In this document: piece by piece, positions 23,628-32,343 of the stretch | Layout of the letters: the number at the start of each line of letters is the position of its first letter | How positions within the stretch are numbered: the stretch's first letter is position 1 | Assembly: GCA_045650505.1 (NCBI GenBank) | Contig: JAZRRE010000036.1 | Span: forward strand, 1 to 38,509 | Direction: 5' to 3' | DNA: 38,509 nt | From: RGIG1681 sp045650505 | GTDB lineage: Bacteria; Bacillota; Clostridia; Christensenellales; UBA1242 | Notes under the pieces: generated by a model | The model's input: only the letters and a program-made list of their open reading frames with translations | What the model was told of the DNA's origin: nothing | Database searches by the model: none | Made by a program: the position numbers and the translations under genes

Positions 23628-24086
23628 ATGAAAAATAATCAAGAAAGAAATGAAGAATATTTAAAATATGTTGAAAAAGAAACACCTAAAACAGGTTGGT
23701 TTAATTCTATTTTTCATGCATTTATTATCGGTGGTTTGATTTGCTGTTTAGGGCAAATGTTTGGTGATATTATTAAGGCTTTTTATCCTAATATGGATAT
23801 TTTAAGGGTTGGTTGTTGGGTTAATATAATTATTATAACAATTACAATATTACTAACTGCCTTTGGTGTTTTTGATAGAATTGCAAAATTTGGTGGTGGT
23901 GGAACTTTTATTCCTATCTCTGGTTTTGCCAATAGTATTGCATCGTGTGCTATTGAATTTAAAAATGAAGGACTTGTCTTTGGAATAGGTTCAAAAATGT
24001 TTTTTGTTGCGGGGCCTGTAATTGTTAATGGTGTTGCTTATTCAATTATTGTTGGCTTATTTTATTCGTTAATATTATTATTTTAA
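23628..24086 (+). CDS. spoVAC: stage V sporulation protein AC
   Basis: SpoVAC is a membrane protein of the channel that carries dipicolinic acid into the forespore and out again at germination. The 152-residue product has a short polar N terminus (EYLKYVEKETPKTGW), four or so membrane segments and the family signature FGGGGTFIPISGFANSIASCAIEFKNEG. The same pattern recurs in spoVAE downstream, showing the two are paralogues. ATG 23628 is chosen: GGAG at 23618-23621 is its ribosome site and overlaps the ATG at 23616. It heads spoVAC-spoVAD-spoVAE, the minimal clostridial set; spoVAA, AB and AF are absent here. Confidence 0.95.
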   Translation: MKNNQERNEEYLKYVEKETPKTGWFNSIFHAFIIGGLICCLGQMFGDIIKAFYPNMDILRVGCWVNIIIITITILLTAFGVFDRIAKFGGGGTFIPISGFANSIASCAIEFKNEGLVFGIGSKMFFVAGPVIVNGVAYSIIVGLFYSLILLF

Positions 24087-24096
24087 AGAGGTTATT

Positions 24097-25107
24097 ATGA
24101 AAAGAATTGGTAATCAAACATTGGAATTAGAAAATGGGTGTTATATTGTTGGTAGAGGTTCTTTATTTGGTAAAAAAGAAAAATTAGGCACTTATTCAAA
24201 ATATATAAACTCATCGGTTGAGAATGATAAAATGGGTGAAGATACATTTGAAAAAAGTGAAAGAAAAATGCTTACTATAATCAATAAAAATGCTCTTAAA
24301 GATGCAAGAATTAAAGAAAGTGAAATTGATTTATACCTTGGTGGTGATTTAATGAATCAGTTGGTTTCAACCAATTATGTTGCCGAAGTTTTACAAGTTC
24401 CATTTGTTGGAATTTATTCTGCTTGTGCAACAATAACAGCTGCAATTGGTCTTGCATCTTGTTTGATTGAAAGCGGTTCATTTAAAAATATTTTATGTTC
24501 AACAATAAGTCATTTTAGTTCTGCTGAAAGACAGTATAGGTTTCCGTTGGAGTTTGGAAATCAAAGACAATGTTATTCGCAGTGGACTGTGACAGCGGGA
24601 GGAGGTTTTGTTTTATCTAGTGAAAAATCATCAATAAAAGTAACAAGGGTTTGTTTTGGTAGGGTGCAAGATTTTGGAGTTGTTGATATTGCAAATATGG
24701 GTGCAGCGATGGCTCCGGCTGCTTGTGATACTTTGTGTAATTTTTTTTATGATACAAAAACTAAACCGAATGATTATGATTTTATTGCAACTGGAGATTT
24801 AGGTAAATTAGGTTCTGATATTTTAAGAACATTGATGGAAGAACGTGGTTATTGTTTGGAACAAAATTATAGTGATTTAGGGCATTCGATTTATAAATTT
24901 GAAGAAGAGTCTTATCAAGGTGGTAGTGGTGCTGGTTGTTCAGCATCTATCCTTTCAACATATATAATTGATAAAATTTTATGTGGTGAATTCAATAAAG
25001 TTTTAGTGATTGCAACAGGGGCACTTATGAGTACTGTTTCAAATCAACAAGGAGATGCAATTCCGGCGGTTGCACATTTAATTCAAATTGAAAGAGCGGG
25101 AGGTTAA
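24097..25107 (+). CDS. spoVAD: stage V sporulation protein AD
   Basis: SpoVAD is the peripheral, dipicolinic-acid-binding subunit of the SpoVA channel and has a thiolase/ketoacyl-synthase fold. In 336 residues it shows the family's G.YIVGRGSLFGKKEKLG start, GEDTFEKSERKML, GGDLMNQLVSTNY, the thiolase-like GIYSACATITAAIGLA, and the C-terminal QGGSGAGCSASIL and NQQGDAIPAVAHLIQIER. Length is typical. AGAGG lies upstream, ten bases after spoVAC. The stop is one base before the spoVAE start, so the subunits are probably made in step. Confidence 0.96.
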   Translation: MKRIGNQTLELENGCYIVGRGSLFGKKEKLGTYSKYINSSVENDKMGEDTFEKSERKMLTIINKNALKDARIKESEIDLYLGGDLMNQLVSTNYVAEVLQVPFVGIYSACATITAAIGLASCLIESGSFKNILCSTISHFSSAERQYRFPLEFGNQRQCYSQWTVTAGGGFVLSSEKSSIKVTRVCFGRVQDFGVVDIANMGAAMAPAACDTLCNFFYDTKTKPNDYDFIATGDLGKLGSDILRTLMEERGYCLEQNYSDLGHSIYKFEEESYQGGSGAGCSASILSTYIIDKILCGEFNKVLVIATGALMSTVSNQQGDAIPAVAHLIQIERAGG

Positions 25108-25108
25108 A

Positions 25109-25483
25109 ATGTTAACAGGATTGTTTATGTATTTAAAAGTGTTTTTAGTCGGAGGCGTTATTTGTGCAATTGCAGAGCTTATTGAAATTAAAACAAAAAT
25201 CACTCCGGCAAGAATACTTGTTATATTTTTAATGATAGGTGCAATTTTGGGTGGTTTTGGAATTTATAATTATTTAGTTGAATGGGCAGGTGCGGGTGCG
25301 ACTGTTCCGATAACTGGGTTTGGAAATGCTCTTGCTAGAGGTGCAATTGAAGGTGCTAAATCAAACGGCTTGTTTGGTGCAATTGGTGGTGGTTTGATGG
25401 CAACTTCTGCTGGTGTTGCGGTGTCAATAGGACTTTCATATATGGTATCATTTTTCACATCTTCCAAGTCGAAAAATAGCTAA
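25109..25483 (+). CDS. spoVAE: stage V sporulation protein AE (SpoVAEb)
   Basis: Third subunit of the dipicolinic acid channel, 124 residues, several membrane helices. WAGAGATVPITGFGNALARGAIEGAKSNG parallels the SpoVAC signature and marks it as SpoVAEb. Start: ATG 25109, with GGGAGG (25098-25103) inside the end of spoVAD; the longer frame from 25088 would overlap spoVAD. No terminator follows; yunB begins 38 bases later with its own candidate promoter. Confidence 0.94.
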   Translation: MLTGLFMYLKVFLVGGVICAIAELIEIKTKITPARILVIFLMIGAILGGFGIYNYLVEWAGAGATVPITGFGNALARGAIEGAKSNGLFGAIGGGLMATSAGVAVSIGLSYMVSFFTSSKSKNS

Positions 25484-25487
25484 CTTG

Positions 25488-25516
25488 TTATATTTTTTAC
25501 ATTTATTTAATATAAT
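25488..25516 (+). promoter_or_regulatory. sigma-E-like promoter of yunB
   Basis: TTATATT (25488-25494), 14 bases, AATATAAT (25509-25516). This matches sigma-E boxes (KMATATT and CATACAHT) at six of seven and six of eight places; the -10 also contains TATAAT. YunB is under sigma-E in B. subtilis. The box ends five bases before the ATG. Confidence 0.4.
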
Positions 25517-25521
25517 TTAAT

Positions 25522-26223
25522 ATGAATGCAAAACGCAAAAAATCTTTTATAAAACTGATAAATATAGGTAAAATTCAGTTAAAACAAAAGATATTTGCGT
25601 TTTTTATTATTTTTATTTTATTAATTTCAATTTATATACGATATTTAGTTACACCAATTGTTGTTGAAAATACTAGGGCTCAAGTTGCTAATTTTGCAAC
25701 AAAATCAATCAACTATGCTATTGCTGACACAATGAATCAAAATGTTAGTTATGGTGATTTAATTAAAATTATTCGTGATATAAAAGACAATGTTTCATAT
25801 ATTGAAGCAAATTCTGTTAGAATAAATTTACTTTCAAAAACAATAAGTAAAGTAGTTATGTCTAATTTTTTAGAGCTTTCTAAAAATCCAATAAAAATAC
25901 CACTAGGTTCGTTTAGTGGTGTATCAATTTTTGCAGGTATTGGTCCTAAAATTACATATGATATAAATCCTTATGGAGAAGTATTTTGCTATTTTACATC
26001 AAAATTTGAAACAGCTGGAATTAACCAAACTTACCATAAGTTATATTTACTTATTAATTTAAAAGTGAATGTTGTGTTACCACTAAAAAATGTTTTAGTT
26101 AATAGTGAATCGGAAGTGCTTTTGTGTGAAACATTAATTGTTGGAAAAATTCCGGAAGTTTATTTAAATTCAAATAGTTTGACTGAAATGTTAAATTTGA
26201 TTCCCGAAAAGTTTAGTTCTTGA
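25522..26223 (+). CDS. yunB: sporulation protein YunB
   Basis: A 233-residue protein with a basic N terminus, one membrane helix (about residues 26-46, FAFFIIFILLISIYIRYLVTP) and an extracellular part with the YunB features INYAIADTMNQNVSYGDLIKI, IPLGSFSGVSIFAGIGP and the late VVLPLKNVLVNSESEVLLCETLIVGKIPEVYL. YunB is a sigma-E-controlled sporulation protein of unknown exact role, made in the mother cell. No Shine-Dalgarno sequence precedes ATG 25522 and there is no other Met nearby, so the transcript may be leaderless. The TGA stop overlaps the -35 box of the next gene. Confidence 0.9.
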   Translation: MNAKRKKSFIKLINIGKIQLKQKIFAFFIIFILLISIYIRYLVTPIVVENTRAQVANFATKSINYAIADTMNQNVSYGDLIKIIRDIKDNVSYIEANSVRINLLSKTISKVVMSNFLELSKNPIKIPLGSFSGVSIFAGIGPKITYDINPYGEVFCYFTSKFETAGINQTYHKLYLLINLKVNVVLPLKNVLVNSESEVLLCETLIVGKIPEVYLNSNSLTEMLNLIPEKFSS

Positions 26224-26248
26224 CAAATTGATGTATTTTTATCATAAT
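26220..26248 (+). promoter_or_regulatory. sigma-A promoter of the cysteine desulfurase gene
   Basis: Perfect TTGACA (26220-26225), 17 bases, CATAAT (26243-26248). The -35 overlaps the yunB stop codon. The -10 ends six bases before ATG 26255, so the start site should coincide with the start codon. Confidence 0.6.
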
Positions 26249-26254
26249 ATTTAT

Positions 26255-27409
26255 ATGGAAAATTTTTATTATTTAGATAATGCAGCAACGACAAAAGTTT
26301 TTGAAGAAGTTTATGATTTAATGAAAGAAAATAATGATGAATTATTTTTTAATCCAAGTGCATCATACTCAAAAGCACTTTTGGCAAAAAAAGTGTTGAA
26401 TGAATCAAGAAAACAACTTTCTAATTTGTTAAAAGCAAATGGTGGAAAGTTTTATTTTACATCAAGTGCAACTGAATCAAATAACACTGTTTTTGAAGGG
26501 GTGCATCTTCGTGCTGGTGATGAAGTTTTGATATCAAAAGGTGAACATCCTAGCGTTTATAATGCTGCTCATAGATTGGAAAGAAAAGGAATTATTGTTA
26601 AAGATATTAATTTAACAAGTGATGGTTTGGTTGATGAAAATAATTTAAAAAATTTGCTTTGTGATAAGGTTAGGCTTGTTTCAATAATCCACGTATCTAA
26701 TGAAACAGGAGCGGTGAATGATATCAAGAATTTGGTTAAAATTGTTAAATGTTTTAATTCGAAAATTATTTTTCATTCTGATGGTGTTCAAGCATTTGGA
26801 AAAATTAAAATTAATCTTCAAGATTTGGGTGTGGATTTATATACAGTTTCAGCACATAAGATTTATGCACCAAGAGGTATTGCTGGTTTATATGTTAAAT
26901 CTGGTATAGTTATGGACCCATTTATTGTTGGTGGTGGACAAGAAGAAAATTTTAGGTCTTCAACTGAAAATGTTGCAGGTGCTCTGGCTTTTGCTTATTC
27001 TGCAAATAAAGTTGTTTTGGAAATTGATAAAAATTTTGAAAAAGTTCAAACTTTAAAGAATGAATTTTTAAACAAGTTGAAAAATAGTAAAGCTGGAGAA
27101 TATTTAAAAATTAATTCTTATGAAATAAATTCACCATACATTTTATCTATTTCATTTTCTAAAATCAAAGGTGAAGTTTTAATGTATGCATTAGAGCAAG
27201 ATAGAATTTATATATCAACAGGCTCTGCGTGTTCGTCAAAAAAAGCCGGTAATAGAATTTTAGAAGCAATGGGTGTGGTTGAAGATGACATTATTGGAAG
27301 CGTGAGAGTGAGCTTTTCGCCATACTTCGATTATGATTTAGATTATATTGTATCGTGTTTTGAAAAAAATGTTTTGCGTTTTGAGAAAAATGTTAATATA
27401 AAAAAATAA
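26255..27409 (+). CDS. cysteine desulfurase (NifS/IscS family)
   Basis: PLP enzyme that takes sulfur from cysteine and passes it on as a persulfide. The 384-residue protein starts with YYLDNAATTKVFEEV, has ATESNN, the PLP lysine K202 in SAHKIYAPRG, and the catalytic loop GSACSSKKAGN with C326. The order and length suit the NifS-like group that partners with ThiI (nifZ-thiI in B. subtilis), and thiI follows 13 bases later, so s4U and possibly thiamine sulfur supply is the likely job. The frame is open from 26228, but ATG 26255 fits both the family start and the promoter; there is no Shine-Dalgarno sequence. Confidence 0.92.
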   Translation: MENFYYLDNAATTKVFEEVYDLMKENNDELFFNPSASYSKALLAKKVLNESRKQLSNLLKANGGKFYFTSSATESNNTVFEGVHLRAGDEVLISKGEHPSVYNAAHRLERKGIIVKDINLTSDGLVDENNLKNLLCDKVRLVSIIHVSNETGAVNDIKNLVKIVKCFNSKIIFHSDGVQAFGKIKINLQDLGVDLYTVSAHKIYAPRGIAGLYVKSGIVMDPFIVGGGQEENFRSSTENVAGALAFAYSANKVVLEIDKNFEKVQTLKNEFLNKLKNSKAGEYLKINSYEINSPYILSISFSKIKGEVLMYALEQDRIYISTGSACSSKKAGNRILEAMGVVEDDIIGSVRVSFSPYFDYDLDYIVSCFEKNVLRFEKNVNIKK

Positions 27410-27422
27410 GTAGGAAAAAATA

Positions 27423-28589
27423 ATGGAAAGAGTAATTTTAATTAGATTTGGGGAAATTTTCTTAAAGGGAAAAAACAGAGGTTATTTTGAGAAAAGTTTG
27501 TTTTCAAATATAAAAGCCTCATTAGATAATTTTAATTTAAATGTTGTGAAAATTTCTGGAAGATACGTTATCAGAAATTATAATGTAGATGATGAAAATG
27601 AAATTGTCAGCAGAGTTTCTAAAATTCCTGGAATATTCTCATTTTCAATTGCGGACCTTATTCAAACATCAATTGAAAATATTGAAAACCATTCAGTTGA
27701 ACTTATGAAAGATGAAAAGGGAACTTTTAAAGTTGAAACAAATAGAGCAGATAAAAGACTAGAACTCAATTCAATGCAAATTTCTGCAAAAATTGGTGGT
27801 AAAATTTTGGCATCAAACAGAAATCTTAAAGTTGATATAAAAAATCCAGACCATATTGTTAATATTGATATTCGTGAAAATGGTGAAACCTATATTTACG
27901 CAAAAGTTTTATTTGGCGTTGGTGGAATGCCTGTTGGAACTGCTGGTGCTGGACTTCTTCTTTTATCTGGTGGAATTGATAGTCCTGTTGCTGGATATAT
28001 GATGGCAAAGCGTGGTGTTAAAGTTGCTGCAGTGCATTTTCATAGTTTTCCATACACTTCAAATTCAGCAAGGGAAAAAGTTGAAGAGCTTGCTTCAATT
28101 GTTTCAGCATATACAGGTGATATGACAATTTATATGGTTTCTATGACTGAACTTCAAGAACAAATTCACGAAAAATGTGATGATTCATATATGATTACAC
28201 TTCTTCGTAGAGGCATGTTTACAATAGCGGAAAGATTGGCAAAAAGACACAAGAAGAAAATGATTATCACAGGTGAAAATTTGGGTCAAGTTGCTAGTCA
28301 AACTATTGAAAGTATGACTGTTGTTTCAGAAGTTGTTAAACATACACCAATAATGAGACCACTTGTTGCTTTTGATAAGTGTGAGATTATTGATATTGCT
28401 AAAAAGATTAATACATATGAAACTTCAATTAAGCCATTTGAAGATTGTTGTACAGTGTTCTTGCCAGATAGTCCTGTGGTTAAACCTGAACTTTATAAGG
28501 TTAAAAAAGAACAAGAAAAAATCGAGTTTGATGCAATTTTAGACAGAGCAATGGCATCAATTGAAGTTGTTGAAATTAAGGCAGAATAG
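27423..28589 (+). CDS. thiI: tRNA 4-thiouridine synthase ThiI
   Basis: ThiI adenylates U8 of tRNA and inserts sulfur to make 4-thiouridine, a near-UV sensor; it can also serve thiamine synthesis. The 388-residue protein has an N-terminal ferredoxin-like region (IRFGEIFLKGKNRGYFE), a THUMP domain and the PP-loop SGGIDS (182-187). Further motifs are TGENLGQVASQT and the late CCTVFLPDSPVVKP. There is no C-terminal rhodanese domain, as in most Firmicutes, so sulfur must come directly from the neighbouring desulfurase. TAGGAA lies upstream of the start. The stop is one base from the stop of the convergent PBP gene. Confidence 0.95.
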   Translation: MERVILIRFGEIFLKGKNRGYFEKSLFSNIKASLDNFNLNVVKISGRYVIRNYNVDDENEIVSRVSKIPGIFSFSIADLIQTSIENIENHSVELMKDEKGTFKVETNRADKRLELNSMQISAKIGGKILASNRNLKVDIKNPDHIVNIDIRENGETYIYAKVLFGVGGMPVGTAGAGLLLLSGGIDSPVAGYMMAKRGVKVAAVHFHSFPYTSNSAREKVEELASIVSAYTGDMTIYMVSMTELQEQIHEKCDDSYMITLLRRGMFTIAERLAKRHKKKMIITGENLGQVASQTIESMTVVSEVVKHTPIMRPLVAFDKCEIIDIAKKINTYETSIKPFEDCCTVFLPDSPVVKPELYKVKKEQEKIEFDAILDRAMASIEVVEIKAE

Positions 28590-28590
28590 G

Positions 28591-30708
28591 TTAAAAAGAT
28601 TTTAGCTTAATATGATTTGAATTATATTTTTTAGTTGTTGATTTTTCGCAAATTTCTATAAAATATTCGTAAATTTCACTATTTTTAGCCGAAATGTCTT
28701 CAAATTTTATCATTTTATTATTATTTAAATTATTTAAGGAAGAAATTATTTCTTCCTTATTTTTATTCTTTCTAATTATATTGTAAGTGTTGTTTTTATT
28801 TGCAAAAAACATTAAAATTGGTTTACGGTTTTCGGTATTAATTGCTTGTAAAATTGTTTTATTTTTTGCTTCAAAAGTATTTGAATAAAAAGTTGATTTA
28901 TATGAATATTGTTCATTTAGTGTTTTTGGAATTTCAAAATCATTTGGCTGTTTTGAAAAATATAATTTTTTTAATATTTCTTTATTTATTTGAGTTGGAT
29001 ATGATGAACCATTGATATTTTTTGAAAGTGATTTATCTCCAATATAGGTGATTATTGTGTGATTTGATGTATATGAAATGCAGTATGCATCAGTGTTGTC
29101 ATTTGAATTTAACTTTCCAACGGTTCCTGTTTTTGATGCGATTTGAAAATTTAAATCTTTTAACTTTTTTGCGGTTCCTGTTTTGCTGGTTTCGATTAGC
29201 ATATCTGTTATTTGATATGCAGTTTCTTCTTTCATTACTTTTGTTTTTGAATTATTTATTTTATATATGGTTTTGTTATTTAATTTAATTTCTGTGATAT
29301 ATTTGCTTTCTTTATAGTAGCCTTGATTTGCAAATGATGCGTAGGAATCTGCAAGTTGTTTTAGTGTTGTTCCTTTATTAAAGCCGCCAAGAGCAAGTGC
29401 TAAATGATTGTCATTTTCTTCAAAGTCAATATTGAGTTTTTTTGCAAAATTAATAGCATTATCGACTCCAACTTCATTTAATAATTTAACGGCTGGAATG
29501 TTGTAAGAGTTTTTTAAGCATTCTTTGGCACTTACAAATCCGTGGAATTTGCCATCTGCATTTGCTGGTGAGTATCCATTTATATTTATTTCTTCATCTA
29601 AAATTTTCGTTGATGTTGTGATTAATTCATTTTCAATTGCGGGTGCATAAACTAAAATTGGTTTTATGGTTGAACCAGGTTGTTTTTTTGATGAAAGTAT
29701 TTTTGAATTTCCGTAAACAGCAATAATGGTGTTTGATTCGTTATCAATAACAATTGTTGCAGTATTATGATTTTTGATGTTTTGATAATTATTTTTTAAT
29801 ATATTGTTTATTTCGTTTGATAGTGATGAATCATAGTTTGTGAAAATTTCAATATTTTTACTTGTTAATTCGTTTTCAGTTATATTTAAAATTTTGCAAG
29901 CCTCTTCTAAAATTTCATTGAACATATAGTTATTGTTTGCAAGTTTTGTTATGTTAAGATTGACATTTTCTTTTGTTGCATTTTCAAGTTCAGCATTATT
30001 AATTTTATTTTGAGAATGCATAAGTTTCAAAATAAGATTTCTACGTTCAATAGCTTTGCCAGTGTTATTTTGAATATTATAAATATTTGGTGCATTGATT
30101 GTTCCTGCAAGCAGGGCACTTTCAGCAAGTGTTAAATTTTTTGATGATTTTCCAAAATAATATATGCTGGCATTTTCAATTCCATAATTGCCATTTCCAA
30201 AATAAATATTGTTTAGATACATTTCTAGTATTTTATCTTTTGAAAAATTTTTTTCAAGTGCACGTGCAAGTTTGAATTCTTTAAGTTTTCTTTTTATTGT
30301 TTTTTCATTTGAGAGGAGAGTGTTTTTGATTAATTGTTGTGAAATGGTTGATGCTCCTTCGGAAAATGATTTACTTTTTAAATTAGATATAATAGCTCCT
30401 CCAATTCTAATAAAATCAATGCCATTATGAGAATAAAATCGTTTATCTTCTGCTGAAATAAAGGCATTTATTGTGTGTGCACTTAATTCATTTATATCAA
30501 TTGTTGCATTATTTAAAAGTTCAATTTCTTTTTGATATTTATCATAAATTTTTATAGTTTTATTACTTATATTATTAAGTTTTTCTTTGTCAAAAGTTAC
30601 TGCGTGTGTTGTGATGTGATAAAAACTTACAGCAGAAATAATTAGCACTGAAAAAGCAATGCTTAATGATATGAATAACATTTTTGATAATTTTTTTATT
30701 TTTTTCAT
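28591..30708 (-). CDS. class A penicillin-binding protein (PBP1A family)
   Basis: Bifunctional peptidoglycan synthase of 705 residues, anchored by one N-terminal helix (about 10-30). The glycosyltransferase domain (GT51) has catalytic E87 in AEDKRFYSHNGID, then EGASTISQQLIKN and the RKLKEFKLARALE and KILEMYLNNIYFG motifs. The transpeptidase domain has the nucleophile S346 with K349 in PGSTIKP, the SYN triad member in NSYNIPA, and KTG at 526-528. A C-terminal region of about 100 residues carries no known domain. Start: ATG 30708 has GAGG nine bases upstream; an ATG at 30741 has no ribosome site. It is divergent from miaB across a short region holding a palindrome, and convergent with thiI. Confidence 0.92.
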   Translation of the reverse strand: MKKIKKLSKMLFISLSIAFSVLIISAVSFYHITTHAVTFDKEKLNNISNKTIKIYDKYQKEIELLNNATIDINELSAHTINAFISAEDKRFYSHNGIDFIRIGGAIISNLKSKSFSEGASTISQQLIKNTLLSNEKTIKRKLKEFKLARALEKNFSKDKILEMYLNNIYFGNGNYGIENASIYYFGKSSKNLTLAESALLAGTINAPNIYNIQNNTGKAIERRNLILKLMHSQNKINNAELENATKENVNLNITKLANNNYMFNEILEEACKILNITENELTSKNIEIFTNYDSSLSNEINNILKNNYQNIKNHNTATIVIDNESNTIIAVYGNSKILSSKKQPGSTIKPILVYAPAIENELITTSTKILDEEININGYSPANADGKFHGFVSAKECLKNSYNIPAVKLLNEVGVDNAINFAKKLNIDFEENDNHLALALGGFNKGTTLKQLADSYASFANQGYYKESKYITEIKLNNKTIYKINNSKTKVMKEETAYQITDMLIETSKTGTAKKLKDLNFQIASKTGTVGKLNSNDNTDAYCISYTSNHTIITYIGDKSLSKNINGSSYPTQINKEILKKLYFSKQPNDFEIPKTLNEQYSYKSTFYSNTFEAKNKTILQAINTENRKPILMFFANKNNTYNIIRKNKNKEEIISSLNNLNNNKMIKFEDISAKNSEIYEYFIEICEKSTTKKYNSNHIKLKSF

Positions 30709-30762
30709 CAAAAATTTCCTCAAAATTAGTCTTTTCGACATTTATTGTTTTTATGCATAAAT

Positions 30763-30780
30763 TTGTCTAAACATAGACAA
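30763..30780. promoter_or_regulatory. palindrome in the PBP/miaB divergent region, candidate operator
   Basis: Perfect inverted repeat TTGTCTA-AACA-TAGACAA, followed at once by a GTTTAAAC palindrome (30781-30788). It lies 15 bases before the miaB -35 box and upstream of the PBP start, where a regulator could affect either gene. There is no T run, so it is not a terminator. Confidence 0.4.
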
Positions 30781-30795
30781 GTTTAAACTTTTTTC

Positions 30796-30824
30796 TTGAA
30801 TTTATTTGTTATTTAATATATAAT
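30796..30824 (+). promoter_or_regulatory. sigma-A promoter of miaB-mutS-mutL
   Basis: TTGAAT (30796-30801), 17 bases, perfect TATAAT (30819-30824). GGAGAG (30840-30845) and ATG 30856 follow. Confidence 0.75.
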
Positions 30825-30855
30825 CATAGTTGATAAATTGGAGAGTTATTTGTTT

Positions 30856-32331
30856 ATGGAAAAAAAGAAATATTTAATACTTACATTTGGATGTCAAATG
30901 AATGTTCATGAATCAGAAAAACTTGCAGGTATTTTAGAGAAAAACGGCTATGAAGTTTGCACAAACGCAACTGAAGCAGATGTTGTTGTGTTTAATACTT
31001 GTGCAATTCGTGAAAATGCTGAACAAAAAATTTATGGCAATATTGGTGAACTTAAAAATATTAAAGTTGCAAAACCTGAAATGATTATTGCTGTTGGTGG
31101 TTGTATGAGTCAGCAAGATAATTATGCAACTGAAATTATGTCAAAGTTTCCTTACGTTGACATTGTTTTTGGTACACATAATTTGGCTGATTTTGAAGCT
31201 CTTTTAAAGAAAAAAATCGAAACAGGAAAGAGAATTTCAAGCATTACACAAGATGAAACAATTGCACTTCGTGATTCACTTCAAATTGCAAGAACTAGTG
31301 GAACAAATGCTTGGGTTAATATTATGTATGGTTGCAATAATTTTTGCACATATTGCATAGTTCCTTATGTTCGTGGAAGAGAAGTTTCAAGACCTGAAAA
31401 AGATATTCTTCGTGAAATCGAATCTCTTTTAAAAGAGGGTTACAAGCAAATTACACTTCTTGGTCAAAATGTAAACTCTTATCGTGGAAAAGATGAAGAT
31501 GGAAATGAAATTTCATTTGATAAACTTCTTGCTGATATTGATAAGCTTGATTATAAATTTAGACTTCGTTTTATGACTTCACACCCAAAGGATTTATCTT
31601 CTGAAGTTATTGATGTTATTGCTAATTCTAAACATATTTGTCATGGAATTCATCTTCCAATTCAATGTGGAAGTGATAAAATTTTGGCATCAATGAATAG
31701 AAAATATACAACAGAAAAATATTTAAAACTTATTGATGAAATAAAAGCAAAAATTCCTGATGTAGAACTTACAACTGATATTATTGTGGGATTTCCTGGT
31801 GAAACTGAAGAAGATTTTGAAGGTACACTTGACATAATGAGAAAAGTTGAGTATATGCAAATTTTCGGATTTATTTATTCAAAGAGAAAAGGCACAGTTG
31901 CTGAAAAAATGGCTGACCACGTTGAAACCAAGGTTAAAAAAGACAGACTTTCAAGACTTTTGGAGGTTAAAAATGAAATCATCAACAGAAGAACTCAAGA
32001 AATGCTTGGTAAAACTTATGAAGTTTTAGTTGAGTCTTTTGATGAAAAAACCAGCACATTATATTGCTCGCTTGATAGTGGAAAAACTATTACCGTTAAA
32101 GGAACTAGGAACTGTATTGGTGAGTTTGTTGATGTTAAGGTTACATCAGTTAGAAAATCAGTTATCTACGGTGAAATAGTGAATTCTGATGAAATTGCTA
32201 ATTTTAAAGAAAAGAATTTTAAATATCCTATCGAAGTTTCAATACTTCCTAAAGACCAAAAGGGATTGAAATTACTTCGTGAAAATAAGAAAAATCAAAA
32301 AGCAGTTAATGATTTAAAATCTAAAAAATAA
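30856..32331 (+). CDS. miaB: tRNA ms2i6A methylthiotransferase MiaB
   Basis: MiaB is a radical-SAM enzyme that adds a methylthio group to i6A37 in tRNAs reading U-starting codons. Order of parts in 491 residues: the MTTase N-terminal domain with three cysteines (C13 in GCQMN, NTCAIREN, GGCMSQ) for one Fe-S cluster; the radical-SAM triad C160, C164, C167 in CNNFCTYC, followed by IVPYVRGRE; LLGQNVNSY; and a C-terminal TRAM domain. ATG 30856 follows GGAGAG by ten bases; an in-frame TTG upstream at 30838 overlaps that site. It heads miaB-mutS-mutL, a common Firmicute order. The partner miaA is not in the window. Confidence 0.95.
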   Translation: MEKKKYLILTFGCQMNVHESEKLAGILEKNGYEVCTNATEADVVVFNTCAIRENAEQKIYGNIGELKNIKVAKPEMIIAVGGCMSQQDNYATEIMSKFPYVDIVFGTHNLADFEALLKKKIETGKRISSITQDETIALRDSLQIARTSGTNAWVNIMYGCNNFCTYCIVPYVRGREVSRPEKDILREIESLLKEGYKQITLLGQNVNSYRGKDEDGNEISFDKLLADIDKLDYKFRLRFMTSHPKDLSSEVIDVIANSKHICHGIHLPIQCGSDKILASMNRKYTTEKYLKLIDEIKAKIPDVELTTDIIVGFPGETEEDFEGTLDIMRKVEYMQIFGFIYSKRKGTVAEKMADHVETKVKKDRLSRLLEVKNEIINRRTQEMLGKTYEVLVESFDEKTSTLYCSLDSGKTITVKGTRNCIGEFVDVKVTSVRKSVIYGEIVNSDEIANFKEKNFKYPIEVSILPKDQKGLKLLRENKKNQKAVNDLKSKK

Positions 32332-32343
32332 TTGGAGAAATTT

